A stretch of DNA of 64,000 nt from Tiliqua scincoides (GCF_035046505.1 NC_089823.1:34396388-34460387), one strand, 5' to 3'; positions 1 through 12,219 are shown, counted from the first letter of the stretch. Numbers and translations are program-made. The notes: generated by a model from the sequence alone, not told the origin.

Positions 1-177
1 ACAGTGTCAGGTGCTGTTCAGACAAGATACTACCCTAACAGAGGGCTCCTTCTTTAACTACTACTAGGCTAGAAAAAAATCCCACAAGAAGACATTGTTT
101 TCAGCAGTGACCATGGTGGTGGATCACTGTTGTATGTATCTTACATTTAAGCTTACATAAAAATGGTCACAGGCTCT
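1..177. other. Unique sequence, nothing recognised
   Basis: No coding or repeat signal seen. Confidence 0.4.
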
Positions 178-355
178 GGGCGCAATCCTAACCAACTTTC
201 TGGCACCGAAGTAAGGGTAATGCAGCTCTGAGGTAAGGAACAAACATTCCCTTACCTTGAAGAGGCTTCCATGATTGCCACCCAACTGCAGGATGCAGCA
301 CATGCCCCGTTGGCACGGCTATGGTAGTGTGGGAAAGTTGGTTAGGATTTGGGCC
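178..355. mobile_element. About 180-bp MITE, GGGCGCAATCC family
   Basis: Ends GGGCGCAATCCTAACCA and TGGTTAGGATTTGGGCC are inverted repeats; TCT flanks both sides (3-bp target duplication). The same family recurs at 25066, 48371 and 54765. 3-bp duplications suggest a PIF/Harbinger-like origin (inference). Confidence 0.7.
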
Positions 356-2450
356 TCTCCCTCTTTCATCCCATAGCCCTTTGGCTCCACTGTTTGTTTA
401 TTTTTTCTTTCTATATACCCATATATACACATACCTGCCAATAATGCTTCACACATTTGACGAAGTGGACTGAAGTCCCCAGTATCTATGCTACAGTATA
501 TTCGTTTGTTGTTAAAGTGCCACATGGCTCCTTTGCCCTGAGTTGCATAAACTCATACTGTACACCTGTATACAAGATAACAACAACCCTTTCAAACCAA
601 AGCAAAAATAGCCCGCAGTCACTTATTATACCACATGACCTGGATCAAGACAGTACAGATCTAGCAAAGCATGTAACAGGGGATGTAAGTTTGGCCCACA
701 TATAGCACTTGCATTCATTCATTATATAGTACGATGTTTTCGTGGGTATGTTCCAAATCAGCACTGTCCAAACACCACAAAAAACACAGTGACCTTGTTC
801 ACACAAATAGCAGATGAGGAGGCAAAACTGTTCCTGGACTGTACCATTTCAGTCTGCAGGTTGTGGGTGGTATATGATCGAATGTTTCCTATGGAGTAAA
901 AACATCTCTCACTCTTTCTGCACATACAAACTAATATTTCAAGAAGGAGGTTTAGCTAGAACCCTGATTCTAGCAGATTTTCTATTTTTTTTCTTTCCCA
1001 TAATATATTTTCCAGCCCAACTGCAGTTTGAAATGACCTATTCTAGGTTCAGTTTCAGCTCTCTTATCTGCTATTTATGAGAACATGGCCCTACGTCTGT
1101 AGAGGTTTGCTGACTTTCAGATGCTTTCATTGTGGACGTGGGGGATCAGCTGCAACCTATATCAAATTAAGCTCACAGTAACAGACAACACCCTAATAAG
1201 GAGACAACAAAGAGGAAAAGGGAAGGGGTGGACAGGGACCCATAAGGTTACCACATATGAAGAAGAATAGGGCTTCTGTCCCTTTAATAGTCACCTAGAA
1301 GAAAGAATTTCAGCAGGTGCAGTTTTATTCACCCTTGTAAGAGAACAACCCATGTCTACCAAAATTCCCTTTCCTGAATAACTGTTATAAAGATCCTGGC
1401 TTCCTTTCCTCTTGTCTCCCTAGTGGTGTGTAACTGTTCAAATAAAGGATGTTCATGAACTTCAGAGTTCATCCCTTACTGTATCCTAGTGACTAAACCC
1501 TGAAGTAGCATGGAAAATCGGAGTACTTGCTTGTTCCCTTCAATGCTAAACCCAGTGTTTTAGCTGCCCTTGTTTATGAACAATTGTTTGGCATCAATAT
1601 AAATGTCAGGTGGGTTTATTTTCTGCAATGTAGAGTCTTACAGTGAGTGAATACAAGTGGTAACTGGTGACTCCTGACATTATAGATAAAAGTGCCTCTT
1701 TGATGTGTGAACACCCCGGAGTATTATTGGGGTATTTTGGGGTAGCTCTGGATTTCTGGGGGTGAATTCTAAAGGTCAGGAGTGAACCAACTCTCTTCTG
1801 GGCAGGTGGACAGTGACAGAGAGATGCACCTGTTTGTAACGTGTGAGAATCAGGTAGCCATCTCTCTTTTTTTTTTCCGAAAAAGCAGGTTTGTTTTCTG
1901 AATGAGTTAACTATCTCAGCACATTTTATTCTCAATTTGAAGAATCTTCCACCCTCATACAATGGGAATAAAATGAAACATCAGGCCAAGAAAAGTTCTT
2001 TGCAAAGGGGGAGCTATTAAACTGAAATAATTAGCAAGGCAAAATTTGTGTCCCTGCTCCCCAGCCCAAATCTCAGTTATTACTTTTTGGACATCTGAAG
2101 AAAAAGGTTGTCACCTGGAGTGGGTGTTCAACCAGTGAGGTCTGTTAGAAAATTACCCTCAACAGACCTGCCTACAGAATAGTCTGTATTATAAAGTGTT
2201 CTGAACTGGGAGAGAGTGGGGGCGGGGAGAGAAACTAACTAGAGCTGTTTTCTTCAGATTTCACAAACTTTAAATGGAAATTCCATCTGTTTCTTCCTTA
2301 GGGTGCCAGAGTCCCACACTGAGACGATACGGGTGAGAGACAGGGAGTGTGCATCATGTATTGTTCCTTAATTTTAGAGAATAAAGTTTCCCAGAAATCA
2401 TTTGCCTCTTAGTTCTCTCGTCCCCTATCTCTGTAACAAAACTGCCAAAA
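356..2450. other. Gene-free stretch
   Basis: AT-rich; the frames present look like chance ORFs. TATAAA near 1387 and AATAAA near 1441 could be part of an LTR, but no ends are visible. Confidence 0.4.
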
Positions 2451-2459
2451 AAAAAAAAA

Positions 2460-2660
2460 GAAGTTTAAAAGACATTCTTTATTTCCCTCACAGCTGCCCT
2501 CTGAGCCCCCCTCCCTCCTCCTCGCTGCAGTGCATGCTGGGTAATGCCATGTATTCTTAGACTCCCAATGGCCCCCATTACTGTCAATTAGTTACGGAAT
2601 GCTACTGGGATTCATGCCTGACAGCTCCGGCAAAGCAGGAGAAATGGGCTCAGTAGGGAG
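2460..2660. promoter_or_regulatory. Conserved non-coding element candidate
   Basis: Repeat-free block with homeodomain-type words (TGTCAATTAG) and a CTGCAGTGCATGCTGGGTAA stretch. No coding potential. Judged by texture only. Confidence 0.3.
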
Positions 2661-2756
2661 CAAGGGGCCTGCTTTTTTTCTTCCAGAAGAAATACCTTTC
2701 TCAGCAAGGCTTTTTAATGGCCTCCCCTGCCCCCCCATCTACACACATCCATACAT

Positions 2757-2790
2757 ATACATGTGTGTGTGTGTGTGCGTGCATGCACAT
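2757..2790. repeat. (TG)n microsatellite
   Basis: Alternating TG/CG run following ATACATATACATG. Confidence 0.85.
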
Positions 2791-3105
2791 ATTGTGCTAA
2801 ATTGTGAGAACTCTTAGTACAGGAGACTCTGAGAAAGTTGACCTGCTGAAATTAAAGGATGACATTTTCTATTCTGTGGCCACCCTGGTAAGGAGCTCTT
2901 GTTACAAATACATCATCCTAAACTACATGGGTGTATAACGTTTCTCTGTTTCAGCTTCCATGCCTCTTTTCCAAAAGAAAAGGACAGAAAGAATGATCTG
3001 TGACAAGTTATCTGGGGGTGGAAAGGAAAGCTTTTAGGTACTGACTACAGCACACCTTCTCTCTTGCAAATCTGCACACTCTTTGAGTGCCTTTCCTTTC
3101 CCTAA

Positions 3106-3196
3106 GGCTGCAATCCTATGCACATTTTCCTGGGAGTAAGCCCTGTTGAACACAGTAGGACCTGCTTCTGAATAAACATGCATAGGAGTGCACTGT
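3106..3196. mobile_element. About 90-bp palindromic MITE (GCAATCCTATGCA family)
   Basis: Ends GCAATCCTATGCA and TGCATAGGAGTGCA are inverted repeats; the core has CTGGGAGTAAGCCC. Many copies in the window. Confidence 0.75.
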
Positions 3197-3199
3197 AAC

Positions 3200-5270
3200 A
3201 ATGCAACTCCAAAGCTCTGCTGAAGTCATGATGATGCACCAGGGTTTCTACAGTTGGCATTTGCAGCCATCTTTTAGCTTAGCTTATGGTTCATGTGAAC
3301 AGTCAGTGCTGGCACCAGCTTGCTGTATAGCACCCCTGGTGAATCCCAATGGTGCATTGAGTGCTACAACAGTCATTGATACTGAGGGTTGGGCCAGGGC
3401 AGATGGGCCTTCTGAGGGGTATAGATCCACCTCTGTGAACAGCTTCCTGCCTTGTGCCATTATATTCTCTATTATTTTTAAGCCCCCCCCCCCTTACATA
3501 GTATGCTGCTATATTTTGTTTGAATTGAAAGAGTTTTGCAGACACAGGCCCCACATCCTCTGTTGGGAGGAATTTGCAGAGCCCTCCTAAGAACCTTCCT
3601 CTCCAGTGTATTGGGAGCATTCAGGTGTTATTTTGGCTAAAGGAAAGTCCCTCAGTGCTGATTTTAGCACTCTAACATCTGGAATACATCATTTGCTATC
3701 TTGTGTTTTGGGAATGGTCTGCATCACAAATGTGGACCAGTTTAACCTGGTTACCCGCCCCTTATATCCTTGTAAGTTTAGGGCTGCGACGAGGCAGTTA
3801 GGGCTTTCATTGGTTAGTGCTTAATTCTTAGCACTCTCACAAAACAACAGTTACTAAAGACCAAACCACACAGGATGCAAGGGATTTCAAAAATAAAACA
3901 AAAACACAGGTGCAGGGGACTACAAATGTGATTACAGCAGTGACTCTGTGTATGTTTAATGCTTTCCCTGATCTAACCCCGCCCCCCCCCCAGCAGCTAT
4001 TAAGTCCCAGAAGGGAAACATGCAGGTACCTGTATTTTTTCCATCCACAAGGCCAATCACATTGAAGGGGAGTTGTGTTAAACACCCCTCCCCCAGAACT
4101 GCTGCCCTGATGCAGTTCAAAGCTCTTTTGCCCATTTTATTGTTTTAAAAAATGGGAAATCATCTCATCATAAATCTCCTGCATCAGATGCAGATTGGCC
4201 CTTAAGTGTTTTGAGGGCAATCATGACAAACTAATGTCAGAGCTGATAATGTGTATAATGACAAGGTGCAAAGGAAGACAGGATTTTTGCACTTTTAATA
4301 GTGGTATAGCAGAGCAAATTTTGCCAGAATTTTGCTTGCCATGACAAGCTAGCTGCACCTGCTAAAGTGTCCAATTTGACGCAACAAAGCAGTGTTTCCC
4401 AAACTTCTGATAGTGGCTCAGAATCTTGTTGTATTAAAACTGGAGGCTGCTTCAATCATACACCCCAAAAGAGTATGAGAGAATAAACTTCCTTGCCCAC
4501 AGAGCAGCCCACCCCATGTTCTCATCACAAGTGACTGTCTTTGTGGACCAAGTTAGATGTGGTACGAGAGATCTCTTGTGGTTTGTTTGTTTGCTTGTTT
4601 TTTTTTTTTTACAAATTCAGAACACTTAGGGGGAGATGGCTGAATCTTGGGCCATGGCATTAGAAAGGAGTTAAATTCTTTATAGTTGAATTAATCAGGA
4701 TGTATTCCCTATTGAAATTTATTCTCCATCATCACATCTTGTGACAATGAATTCCATAAGTTAATTTTGTGTCATGGCTTTATTTTGCCTGACAATTACT
4801 TTATCTGAGCAACTCTGAGTTCTAATGTTATCAGAGGGGAAGAAAAATTGGGTTCTTGATCTATTTCTAAGTGTGCATACATGGCAAGCACTGCCATTCT
4901 TTTGTCCCTTCTCTTAAAGTTAAATCTTTTGGGGTCAGGGGGAAAATGCTATTTGACTCTTGCACACATCCACATAAATACAAACTCATGAGCACTAAGG
5001 CACCCTGTTACGTGAAAATCCCCTTTTTCCCTTCCAAGTTATGTTTTTATATCTAGTTATGTATTTTGGACTAAAATGCAGGCCTAAAACTTCTCTTTCA
5101 GGCCACAAAAGGAGTCAAATCTTAAGCTCACTCATCTCTCATGTTGATTGTCAGTCTGGGAAGATTCATTTTCTCCAGAGACACTGGAAATGTCTTTATT
5201 GTTTAAGTCAATCACTGAATATGCAAACACCTTAAAGGAGGAGGACTTTGGCAGCAAAGTCTACCACCTA
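3200..5270. other. Gene-free stretch
   Basis: Poly-C and poly-T runs and anonymous DNA; no exon with homology seen. Confidence 0.4.
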
Positions 5271-5271
5271 T

Positions 5272-6032
5272 TGTTAACTAAATTACAGCCATTAAGCCAC
5301 CTCCAGCCTCAAATCCTGTAGCAACAGGAAGTAAGCTACTCCCCCTCCCCCAGAGCCAAGTTTTGCTGATAACTGAGTTCTGGACTCTTCCACCTTTTCT
5401 TTACATACTCCATGTGTACCATTGTGTGTTACTGAGCATGCCCACAGCTCTGGGATACTTCCGGTCAGTTTAGATCAACTTCCAGGTCCAAGACAAATCT
5501 TATAAGAGAGAACTCAGAGCACATGCGGTCTCTCTCTGACTGCCCACCGGCCGGAGTGGCCAGACTCTTCCTCCAACTCCCCCCCCCGGACAGGTAAATA
5601 TATCGTTGCGTCTAAACTTCCCCCCCCTTCTTCCCTACCTATTCCTCCCTGCTCCCCCATCTTTAGTCAGCAATTGGGTTTAGCAGATTAAGGAACCCCT
5701 ATAATACCTCCCTACTTCCTGTCCATTTCTGATTCTTTTTCGGATGCACCCAAAATACACAGCACACGCATCCACCACTAATTAGGTACACCAGACCAGT
5801 ACTAGAAATCTATACTTATCGATTCTCCATGTGTATTATGTTTTACCTTTGTGTATTTTTGCAATAAAAATATAATCCTTTGATTGAAAGTTACCTTCCT
5901 CCCAATCTCCTCATTAAGCTAAACAAGGGATTTCTTTGCTCTACGCTGTCTTGTATCCAGCCTATGGTCCCAAAAGTTTCCAGAAGGCTAATATAAATAA
6001 TTCCCCTAAACAAAACAGCCTTTTTGGTAACA
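5272..6032 (+). mobile_element. Probable solo LTR of an endogenous retrovirus-like element
   Basis: Begins TGTTAAC and ends GTAACA, with a TATA-like CTTATAAG near 5498 and AATAAA near 5862 in U3/R/U5 order, about 760 bp. No internal region or second LTR is visible. A fossil; no clear target duplication, so probably not recent. Family not resolved. Confidence 0.45.
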
Positions 6033-6183
6033 CCCTGTGGCAGATAGCCTGACATCTTGCGATGTTCCCTTTAGATGGTGTGATCATATCATAGTTCAGC
6101 TATGTTTTTCTCGTACATCACTATCCGAAAAGACAACCACTCTCTCTTCTTTTGACTCCTCCAACCAGGTCCAAACTCCCTGA

Positions 6184-6504
6184 CAGTGAAGTCGCCAGGG
6201 GAGTGCGGGATGGGGCGTGTGGGCTGCACTGGGTGACACGTACATGGGGGTGGTGGTGACACCACTACTGGCCAAAATTTTTATAAAATTTTGGTACTTT
6301 CAAACAATACCATTATCTTATATATCATTTGGTCCATAATTTCATGCAGAATGCAATGAAACAAACTGTTAATATCTCTATTCTATCAAAAGTTATAGCA
6401 AAAAAACCAGTGGGGCACGGCAATGGTGCATGTGATGACGTCCATCATGAGGGTGATGAGCTGACCTCCTGCACCAGGTGATGCAAACCCTAGTGACGCC
6501 ACTG
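6184..6504. mobile_element. hAT MITE (CAGTGGCGTCACTAGGG type), intact ends
   Basis: Ends CAGTGAAGTCGCC and GTGACGCCACTG are inverted repeats, flanked by a perfect 8-bp duplication CTCCCTGA (6176-6183 and 6505-6512). Confidence 0.85.
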
Positions 6505-6781
6505 CTCCCTGATTCTTTCTTGATTATCTAAAGCTCCCACTCACTTTCCTTTTTGCACAGTTTTAATACCTCCACTGGGATACTTTCCTTACCCAGGCAA
6601 TCAATTCCTTAGCCCTACCCTGAGTAGTCTAAAGCCAATATAGGTCTTTGCTGTCACTCAGTATGGTTTTACAAGATCTGGCAGGAATTATCAGAACTAA
6701 GATGATGCTATGAGTTTAGGAGGTTCCTTCCACCCTGTCCTCTCTCCAGGACACTGTAAAGAACTGAAGATTAGTTTTAAA

Positions 6782-7140
6782 CAATGGGTGTCAAACTCTT
6801 TTCATACCAAGGCCAGTACCTTTCATGATGCCTACTGACAGTCTGAAGTGATGTTATTAAGTAGGAATGATGTCATTAAGCAGGTTATGACCAGAAATAA
6901 GCAGTTTTTCTCAGTTAGGAACTAATTAGCTGCAAGCGTCAGAGGAGAAAATACACAAATCTTGGTCATATTTTCAGGATATGGGAGATCCCAATTATGC
7001 TGGCTGCCCTTTCAGCAGTGACACCTCAGCACAGCTCAGCAGCTGGGAGCAGCTGATGGTGGTGCTGGGAGAGGCGGAGGGCCAGATGAAGAGCTTTTTT
7101 GGGCTGCACCCAGACTCTGGGCCTTATGTTTGACACCTCT
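6782..7140. mobile_element. hAT MITE (GGTGTCAAACTC type)
   Basis: Terminal repeats GGGTGTCAAACTC and GTTTGACACCT, with perfect 8-bp flanks GTTTTAAA (6774-6781 and 7141-7148). A second copy lies at 11703-12648. Confidence 0.85.
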
Positions 7141-7232
7141 GTTTTAAACCATTTAAGTCAAATACTTTGCTGCCGAGAGCTGTTGAAGAGCTCACACCCT
7201 AATAGGATTCCCTCATCACACTATTCTCCTTT

Positions 7233-7320
7233 CGGCTGCAATTCTATCCACACTTACCTGGGAGTAAGCCCCATTGACTATAATGGGATTTGCTTCTGTG
7301 TACGCCTAGGCTTGGGCTCT
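7233..7320. mobile_element. Palindromic MITE copy (GCAATCCTATGCA family)
   Basis: Core CCTGGGAGTAAGCCCCATTG; the outer ends have diverged. Confidence 0.7.
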
Positions 7321-7651
7321 GAGTGTGTGATCGGCCCTGATATTTCTTTTGAAAAGCCCATGCATGCACACATACAAATATTTAAGCTGACTTTCAAATC
7401 AAATGCCCAAAATGATTATGAATCTATTGTTTAAAAAAAGAAAAGAAAGGAAGGGTTTTCTAGCACTTACAGCCTGGTGCTAAGCTTCCCAGTGCCTGCT
7501 GGAGCAGCAGTGCCAAAGCAGCTACCACTGTATCCAACTGGTGCTGGGAAGCCTCTGGGACTCTCCTCCGGAAAAGGGGTCTTTTGTCCCCTTCTCTCGG
7601 GGAAAGCCCCAGGTCCTGCAGTGGGGCTTCTCAAGCCTGCACAGGCTATTT

Positions 7652-8133
7652 CGTCCTGGAACGAGCTGGAATCCCTAGCATGTATGCACTGCTGAAACAG
7701 AGACACCTGCGTTGGCTCGGTCATGTCGTGAGAATGGATGATGGCCGGATCTCCTCTATGGAGAACTCGTGCAAGGAAAGCGCCCTACAGGTAGACCACA
7801 GCTGCGATACAAGGACATCTGCAAGAGGGATCTGAAGGCCTTAGGAGTGGACCTCAACAGGTGGGAAACCCTGGCCTCTGAGCGGTCCGCTTGGAGGCAG
7901 GCTGTGCAGCATGGCCTTTCCCAGTTTGAAGAGACACTTGGCCAACAGTCTGTGGCTAAGAGGCAAAGAAGGAAGGCCCATAGCCAGGGAGACAGACCAG
8001 GGACAGACTGCACTTGCTCCCGGTGTGGAAGGGATTGTCACTCCCAAATCGGCCTTTTCAGCCACACTAGATGCTGTTCCAGAACCACCTTTCAGAGCGC
8101 GATACCATAGTCTTTCGAGACTGAAGGTTGCCA
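7652..8133 (+). mobile_element. 5'-truncated LINE 3' end (LRWLGHVVRMDDGRI type)
   Basis: Codes the end of a non-LTR retrotransposon ORF2: LLKQRHLRWLGHVVRMDDGR in one frame, then GKRPTGRPQLRYKDICKRDL through a terminal CxxC/H zinc motif (CSRCGRDCHSQIGLFSHTRC) in another. A small deletion near 7751 causes the frame change. The 3' end has TAGTCTTTCGAGACTGAAGG. An 11-bp duplication ACAGGCTATTT flanks it (7641-7651, 8134-8144), as expected of target-primed insertion. Clade uncertain (R4/Dong- or RTE-like). Confidence 0.8.
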
Positions 8134-8339
8134 ACAGGCTATTTTGTTTTGCCAGTTCCACCCCCTTCCTGGTCCATCCTCCCCCCCCCTCCTCCCAGAG
8201 GCCGCACCCCTGCCTGGCGGTCTCACCCCTGGCAGCGGCGTGTCCTGACTGGCTTGGACCCAGTGCCAGCACTCCTCGGGTGCCATAAATGTGCTTTTTG
8301 GCATCCAGCGCTGGTGCCAGAGTGCAGATAGAATTGGGC

Positions 8340-8819
8340 TTTAAAAGTCACATTACTGAAAGAAATTCAGAGATGAAGCTTTTCCCAGCACAGTGATGCA
8401 TAACCAGGGAAACTTCATCTGTTGAATTTTTACCTGCCATACAACACAAAGGCAACAAGACAAGCAGTAAAATAAAGGTTTTCTCTATTTCAAAGCTGAA
8501 TGTTTCTCTGCCACTTCTGGGAAATAAAATAGCAGCAACCAGCAGAAGAGGGAAGAATACATTCTCAGGGCTCTTGCCTGGAATGGGTCTCCCTAAAAGT
8601 TAAATATTTGGGGGAGGTTCTGTCTGCGGAAGGAGCAAGAAGATGGACTGCTTATCTCCCAGCATGTTTGCCAAGGGGGGCCAGAGAGAATGACAGCTAG
8701 TCACATGATTTCCATACTGCTGAAACAAAGTTGATAGGAATGTCATGGCATGAAAAGGCAAAATGGCCACTTTAATTAACTCCTTTTCACCCATCTAGAA
8801 CAGAAGCCGAGCACTTCTT
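8340..8819. other. Unique sequence, nothing recognised
   Basis: No repeat ends or exon signals seen. Confidence 0.35.
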
Positions 8820-9150
8820 TTCTCAATCCAGTCATAACCCCCTCTCCCTCATACCAGAGGCTCCTTTAAAAAAGGATAGGATAAGAGACTTTTATTGCTG
8901 ATTATAAATATATCGCTCCCAGGGTCAAGGGCTCTTGCTCTCCCTGCTTTTGGGACTGGGGTGGGTAATTAATTGCCTGGGATTGCCGGCTGCAAACACA
9001 GCCGGCAAATTGTAGAAGAGCAGGAGAGGGGTAAGGAAGATATTATTTAGCGTGAAATGTTCCCACAGTAGCAGTGTCAATTTGCCGGTGCCATTAGCAC
9101 ATGACGTAGTGTGAAATGTGCAAGCAACCTATTGTGCTTTTTTTCTTCTC
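8820..9150. promoter_or_regulatory. Conserved non-coding element candidate with hairpin
   Basis: Repeat-free block with GGGTAATTAATTGCC, TTATAAAT and TGACGTAG words. A perfect 10-bp inverted repeat TTGCCGGCTG/CAGCCGGCAA with a 6-nt loop lies at about 8983-9008, and its half reappears near 9081. No coding potential. Confidence 0.4.
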
Positions 9151-9458
9151 AAGGCAAGAGTGTAACTAACATGTGTGTCCCTATCATACATCAAGCTTTG
9201 TTTCTGTGTGTGGACCAGTGCCAAGAACAGGCGGGAAGGAAGGGGGGAAGGAAGGGGGCCCAGAGAGAATGAATTTAATCTTCTAGGGAGAAATTCTTCC
9301 TTCTCTTTTCAGTGGCCAATAATATCAACCCTTTTGGGACAAGAATTTCAATGTCCCTCCACAACCATCTGTTTTAATGGCTTTTGAGGTGATAAATTGA
9401 AGTGATGACATAGCTTCTACACATTTGACACTGATGATGGCAAAAGGTTCTCCTATAT

Positions 9459-10102
9459 CAGTGTTTCTCAAACTGTGGGTCAGGACTCACTAGGTGGGTT
9501 GCAAGCCCATTTCAGGTGGGACCCCATTCATTTCAATATTTTATTTTTAATATATTAGACTTGATTCTACCATGGTTTGTGACTGCATTTGGGGAAGTGT
9601 TACAGACCTGTACTTTTAACAAGCTACTATGTATATTATTTTAACAATGATAGTCAGTGGGACTTACTCCTGGGTAAGTGTGGGTAGGATTGCAGCCTAG
9701 GATTGTTTAAAAAAAAATTCCAGCTTGATGACGTCACTTCCATTCATGAAATCACTTCCAGGGGGTCCTGACAAATTCTAAAAAGTAGGTCCCAGTATAG
9801 TTAATCTGTGGAACTCCTTGCCACAGGATGTGGTGATGGCATCCGGCCTTAGATGCTTTTAAAAGGGAATTGGACAAATTTCTGGAGGAAATATCCATCA
9901 TGGGTTACAAGCCATGTGCAACTTCCTGATTTTGGAAATGGACTATGTCAGAATTCCAGATGCAAGGGAGGGCATCAGGATGCAGGTCTCTTGTTGTCTT
10001 GTGTGCTCCCTGGGGCATTTGGTGGGCAACTGTGAGATACAGGAAGCTGGACTAGATGGGCCTATGCAGGGCTATTCTTATGCTAAAAATGTGAGAACCA
10101 TT
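9459..10102. mobile_element. hAT element (CAGTGTTTCTCAAAC type) interrupted by a CR1
   Basis: Left end CAGTGTTTCTCAAACTG; the right end GCTAAAAATGTGAGAACCA appears only after a CR1 tail (9798-10081). Flanks TCCTATAT and TCTTACAT agree at 6 of 8 positions. Other copies at 37810, 48590, 52727 and 56475. Confidence 0.75.
9798..10081 (+). mobile_element. CR1 LINE 3' end inside a hAT element
   Basis: Codes LWNSLPQDVV-like sequence and ends with the CR1 tail TGGACTAGATGGGCCTATG. 5'-truncated. Confidence 0.85.
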
Positions 10103-10474
10103 GTCTTACATGCCTAGTATCTTTTGTCCTTGGTTTTGATGAGTTAGGCCCCAAACCTAGTTTTCACTGCACTTCACTGAGGTAAACCAGGCACCTGGTG
10201 TTTCTTGCAACTTCCTTTCTGCTCTTCACCCTAGGACTGTCTGTTTTCAGCAGATCCAGGGCTCTTGACATCTGGCCTTTATTAATTATAATTTCTTTAA
10301 CTTGTTGCAATAATCAAGTTAATTCCTTGCCTGATATCAAAAATAGTTGTCATGTTGACTTCAGAAAACAAAAGTGGGCAGCAGTTTTACCTGTACTTCT
10401 GGTGGTATAGGAGAAGCCTATATATTTCTACATGTATTTCTTTATAGGAACATGTAAGTGGAGAGAGTGAGCTG

Positions 10475-10700
10475 CAAACTGGCCTAGTTTGAACCTCACC
10501 TCTGCCATCATCAACTCACTAGGTAGCCGTAGACAAGCCACTTTCTCTCAGCCTCATTCCCCAGGTGTTGAGGATGGTGATGACATTGATAATATTTATC
10601 TTAAAGGGTTTTTGTTAGAACAACATTGAGATAAAACAGGTGAAGCACTTTGCATGTTCAGGAAGTCTATACAAAGTTAAGTATGATTATTTTGAGTTAC
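10475..10700 (+). mobile_element. MIR-type tRNA-core SINE
   Basis: Core words TCAACTCACTAGGTAGCC, AAGCCACTTTCTCTCAGCCT and GAAGCACTTTGCATGTTCAG match the amniote MIR core. Very old. Confidence 0.75.
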
Positions 10701-11194
10701 GTATCACTCTCCATTAGGAAGTACACTGTACTCTTTCATTTTACCTGAACATCTGGATGAAGACTTAGTCCAATAAAGTATATCACATTTACTTATTAAT
10801 GTCAACCTGTTTTTAAACACACAATTGAAGCATTCTTTTGGTACAAACTTGACCAAAATCTGTTAACTCCATGGGCTAAAGACTTAGAGCTTACTTGAGC
10901 TGTTGGTATGCCATCTGAAACCACTCACCCCTTCACAAAAAAGACATCATTTTTTGTGCTACACACAGACACATCATTTTTCAAATTAAATTGAAAGCAA
11001 TCCTTGTTTCAAAAGGAATGGTTTTGGGGATGAAAACAGCATGGGAGAGAATGAGTCTCCCTCCTCCCCACACATCCCCACACATTCAAACTGGGATTGT
11101 TGCTCCCTGTACAGTAGTTTTTCAGTAAAAAAGAGACAATTCAAGTTTTAAGCACACTTCATGTACATGTGCTTTGGCTTTGAGGGCCAATTCA

Positions 11195-11349
11195 CATAAG
11201 AACATAAGAACAGCCCCACTGGATCAGGCCATAGGCCCATCTAGTCCAGCTTCCTGTATCTCACAGCGGCCCACCAAATGCCCCAGGGAGCACACCAGAT
11301 AACAAGAGACCTCATTCTGGTGCCCTCCCTTGCATCTGGCATTCCGACA
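11195..11349 (-). mobile_element. CR1 LINE 3' end
   Basis: Reverse-oriented tail with CATAAGAACATAAGAACAG and CATCTAGTCCAGCTTCCTGT. Confidence 0.88.
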
Positions 11350-11891
11350 TGTGGTTGGCTGCAATTTTCTTTCAACCTGATTGGTATGGTTAATAGACTG
11401 TGTGAACAGAGTTGCCAACTGGCCAGAAAAAATGTTTGCATGGGCAGTTTCTGTACCTTTAACATCAGTTTGAGGGGCAGATATCCCTGGATGAGTCTTT
11501 CCAGGGCATTGAATCTTGTCCACTGATGAGCCCAAGTGAAGCAGCCATTTTGAACAATGGCTTGGTTAAGGCAGGTGTTCATGTGCACCCTGCAGTTGTC
11601 CACCACCCCCCTGGCTGCCCATCTGCCTACCTGTATGGCCTGGGTGTCGTGGCCAAAGGGCCTGGCAGTAGTTGAGGAAAATGGAGTAGCAGTGGCCTTG
11701 AGCAGGGGTATCAAACTCCTTTCAGACAGTGGACTGGATAGTACTCACTGTGTCTACTGAGGGTCAGGAGTGTAATCATTAAGCAGGAAGTGATGTAGTT
11801 AAGGAGATGATGGTTAGTAATAAGCACTTTGTTTCATGTAGGAAATCACTAGCTGCAAATGACTTAAGAGAAAATATGCAAATCTTGATCA

Positions 11892-12219
11892 GGAGACAGG
11901 AGGTCTGGTCTAGAGGGTTGAGCCTCCATTTGCCTGAAGATAACATCTGAAGGTCGCCAGTTCGAGGCCACCGGCACCGTGTGACCTTGAAGCAGCTGAC
12001 AAGCTGAGCCGAGTTATTCCATCTGCTCTGAGCGTGGGAGGATGGAGGCCAGAATGTGAAACCAGATCAGAAACATCTGAATGTTGTGGTTCTGGAAAGA
12101 TAGAACCTTCTTTCAATTGTAAAAATCCCTACGGGGATTTAAATAGCCTACCTATGTAAACCGCCTTGAATAAAGTCTTGAATAAAGACCAAGAAAGGTG
12201 GTATATAAATACCTGTAAT

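Noticed and set aside
1385-1450. TATAAA followed by AATAAA 55 bases on, LTR-like
   Set aside because: No TG/CA ends, target duplication or second copy could be found.
3201-3590. 129-residue open frame on the plus strand
   Set aside because: Composition is random-like, no motif, and it crosses poly-C tracts; the opposite frame is equally open.
7911-8288. Overlapping 125- and 143-residue frames on both strands
   Set aside because: These are shadows of the LINE coding region in other frames.
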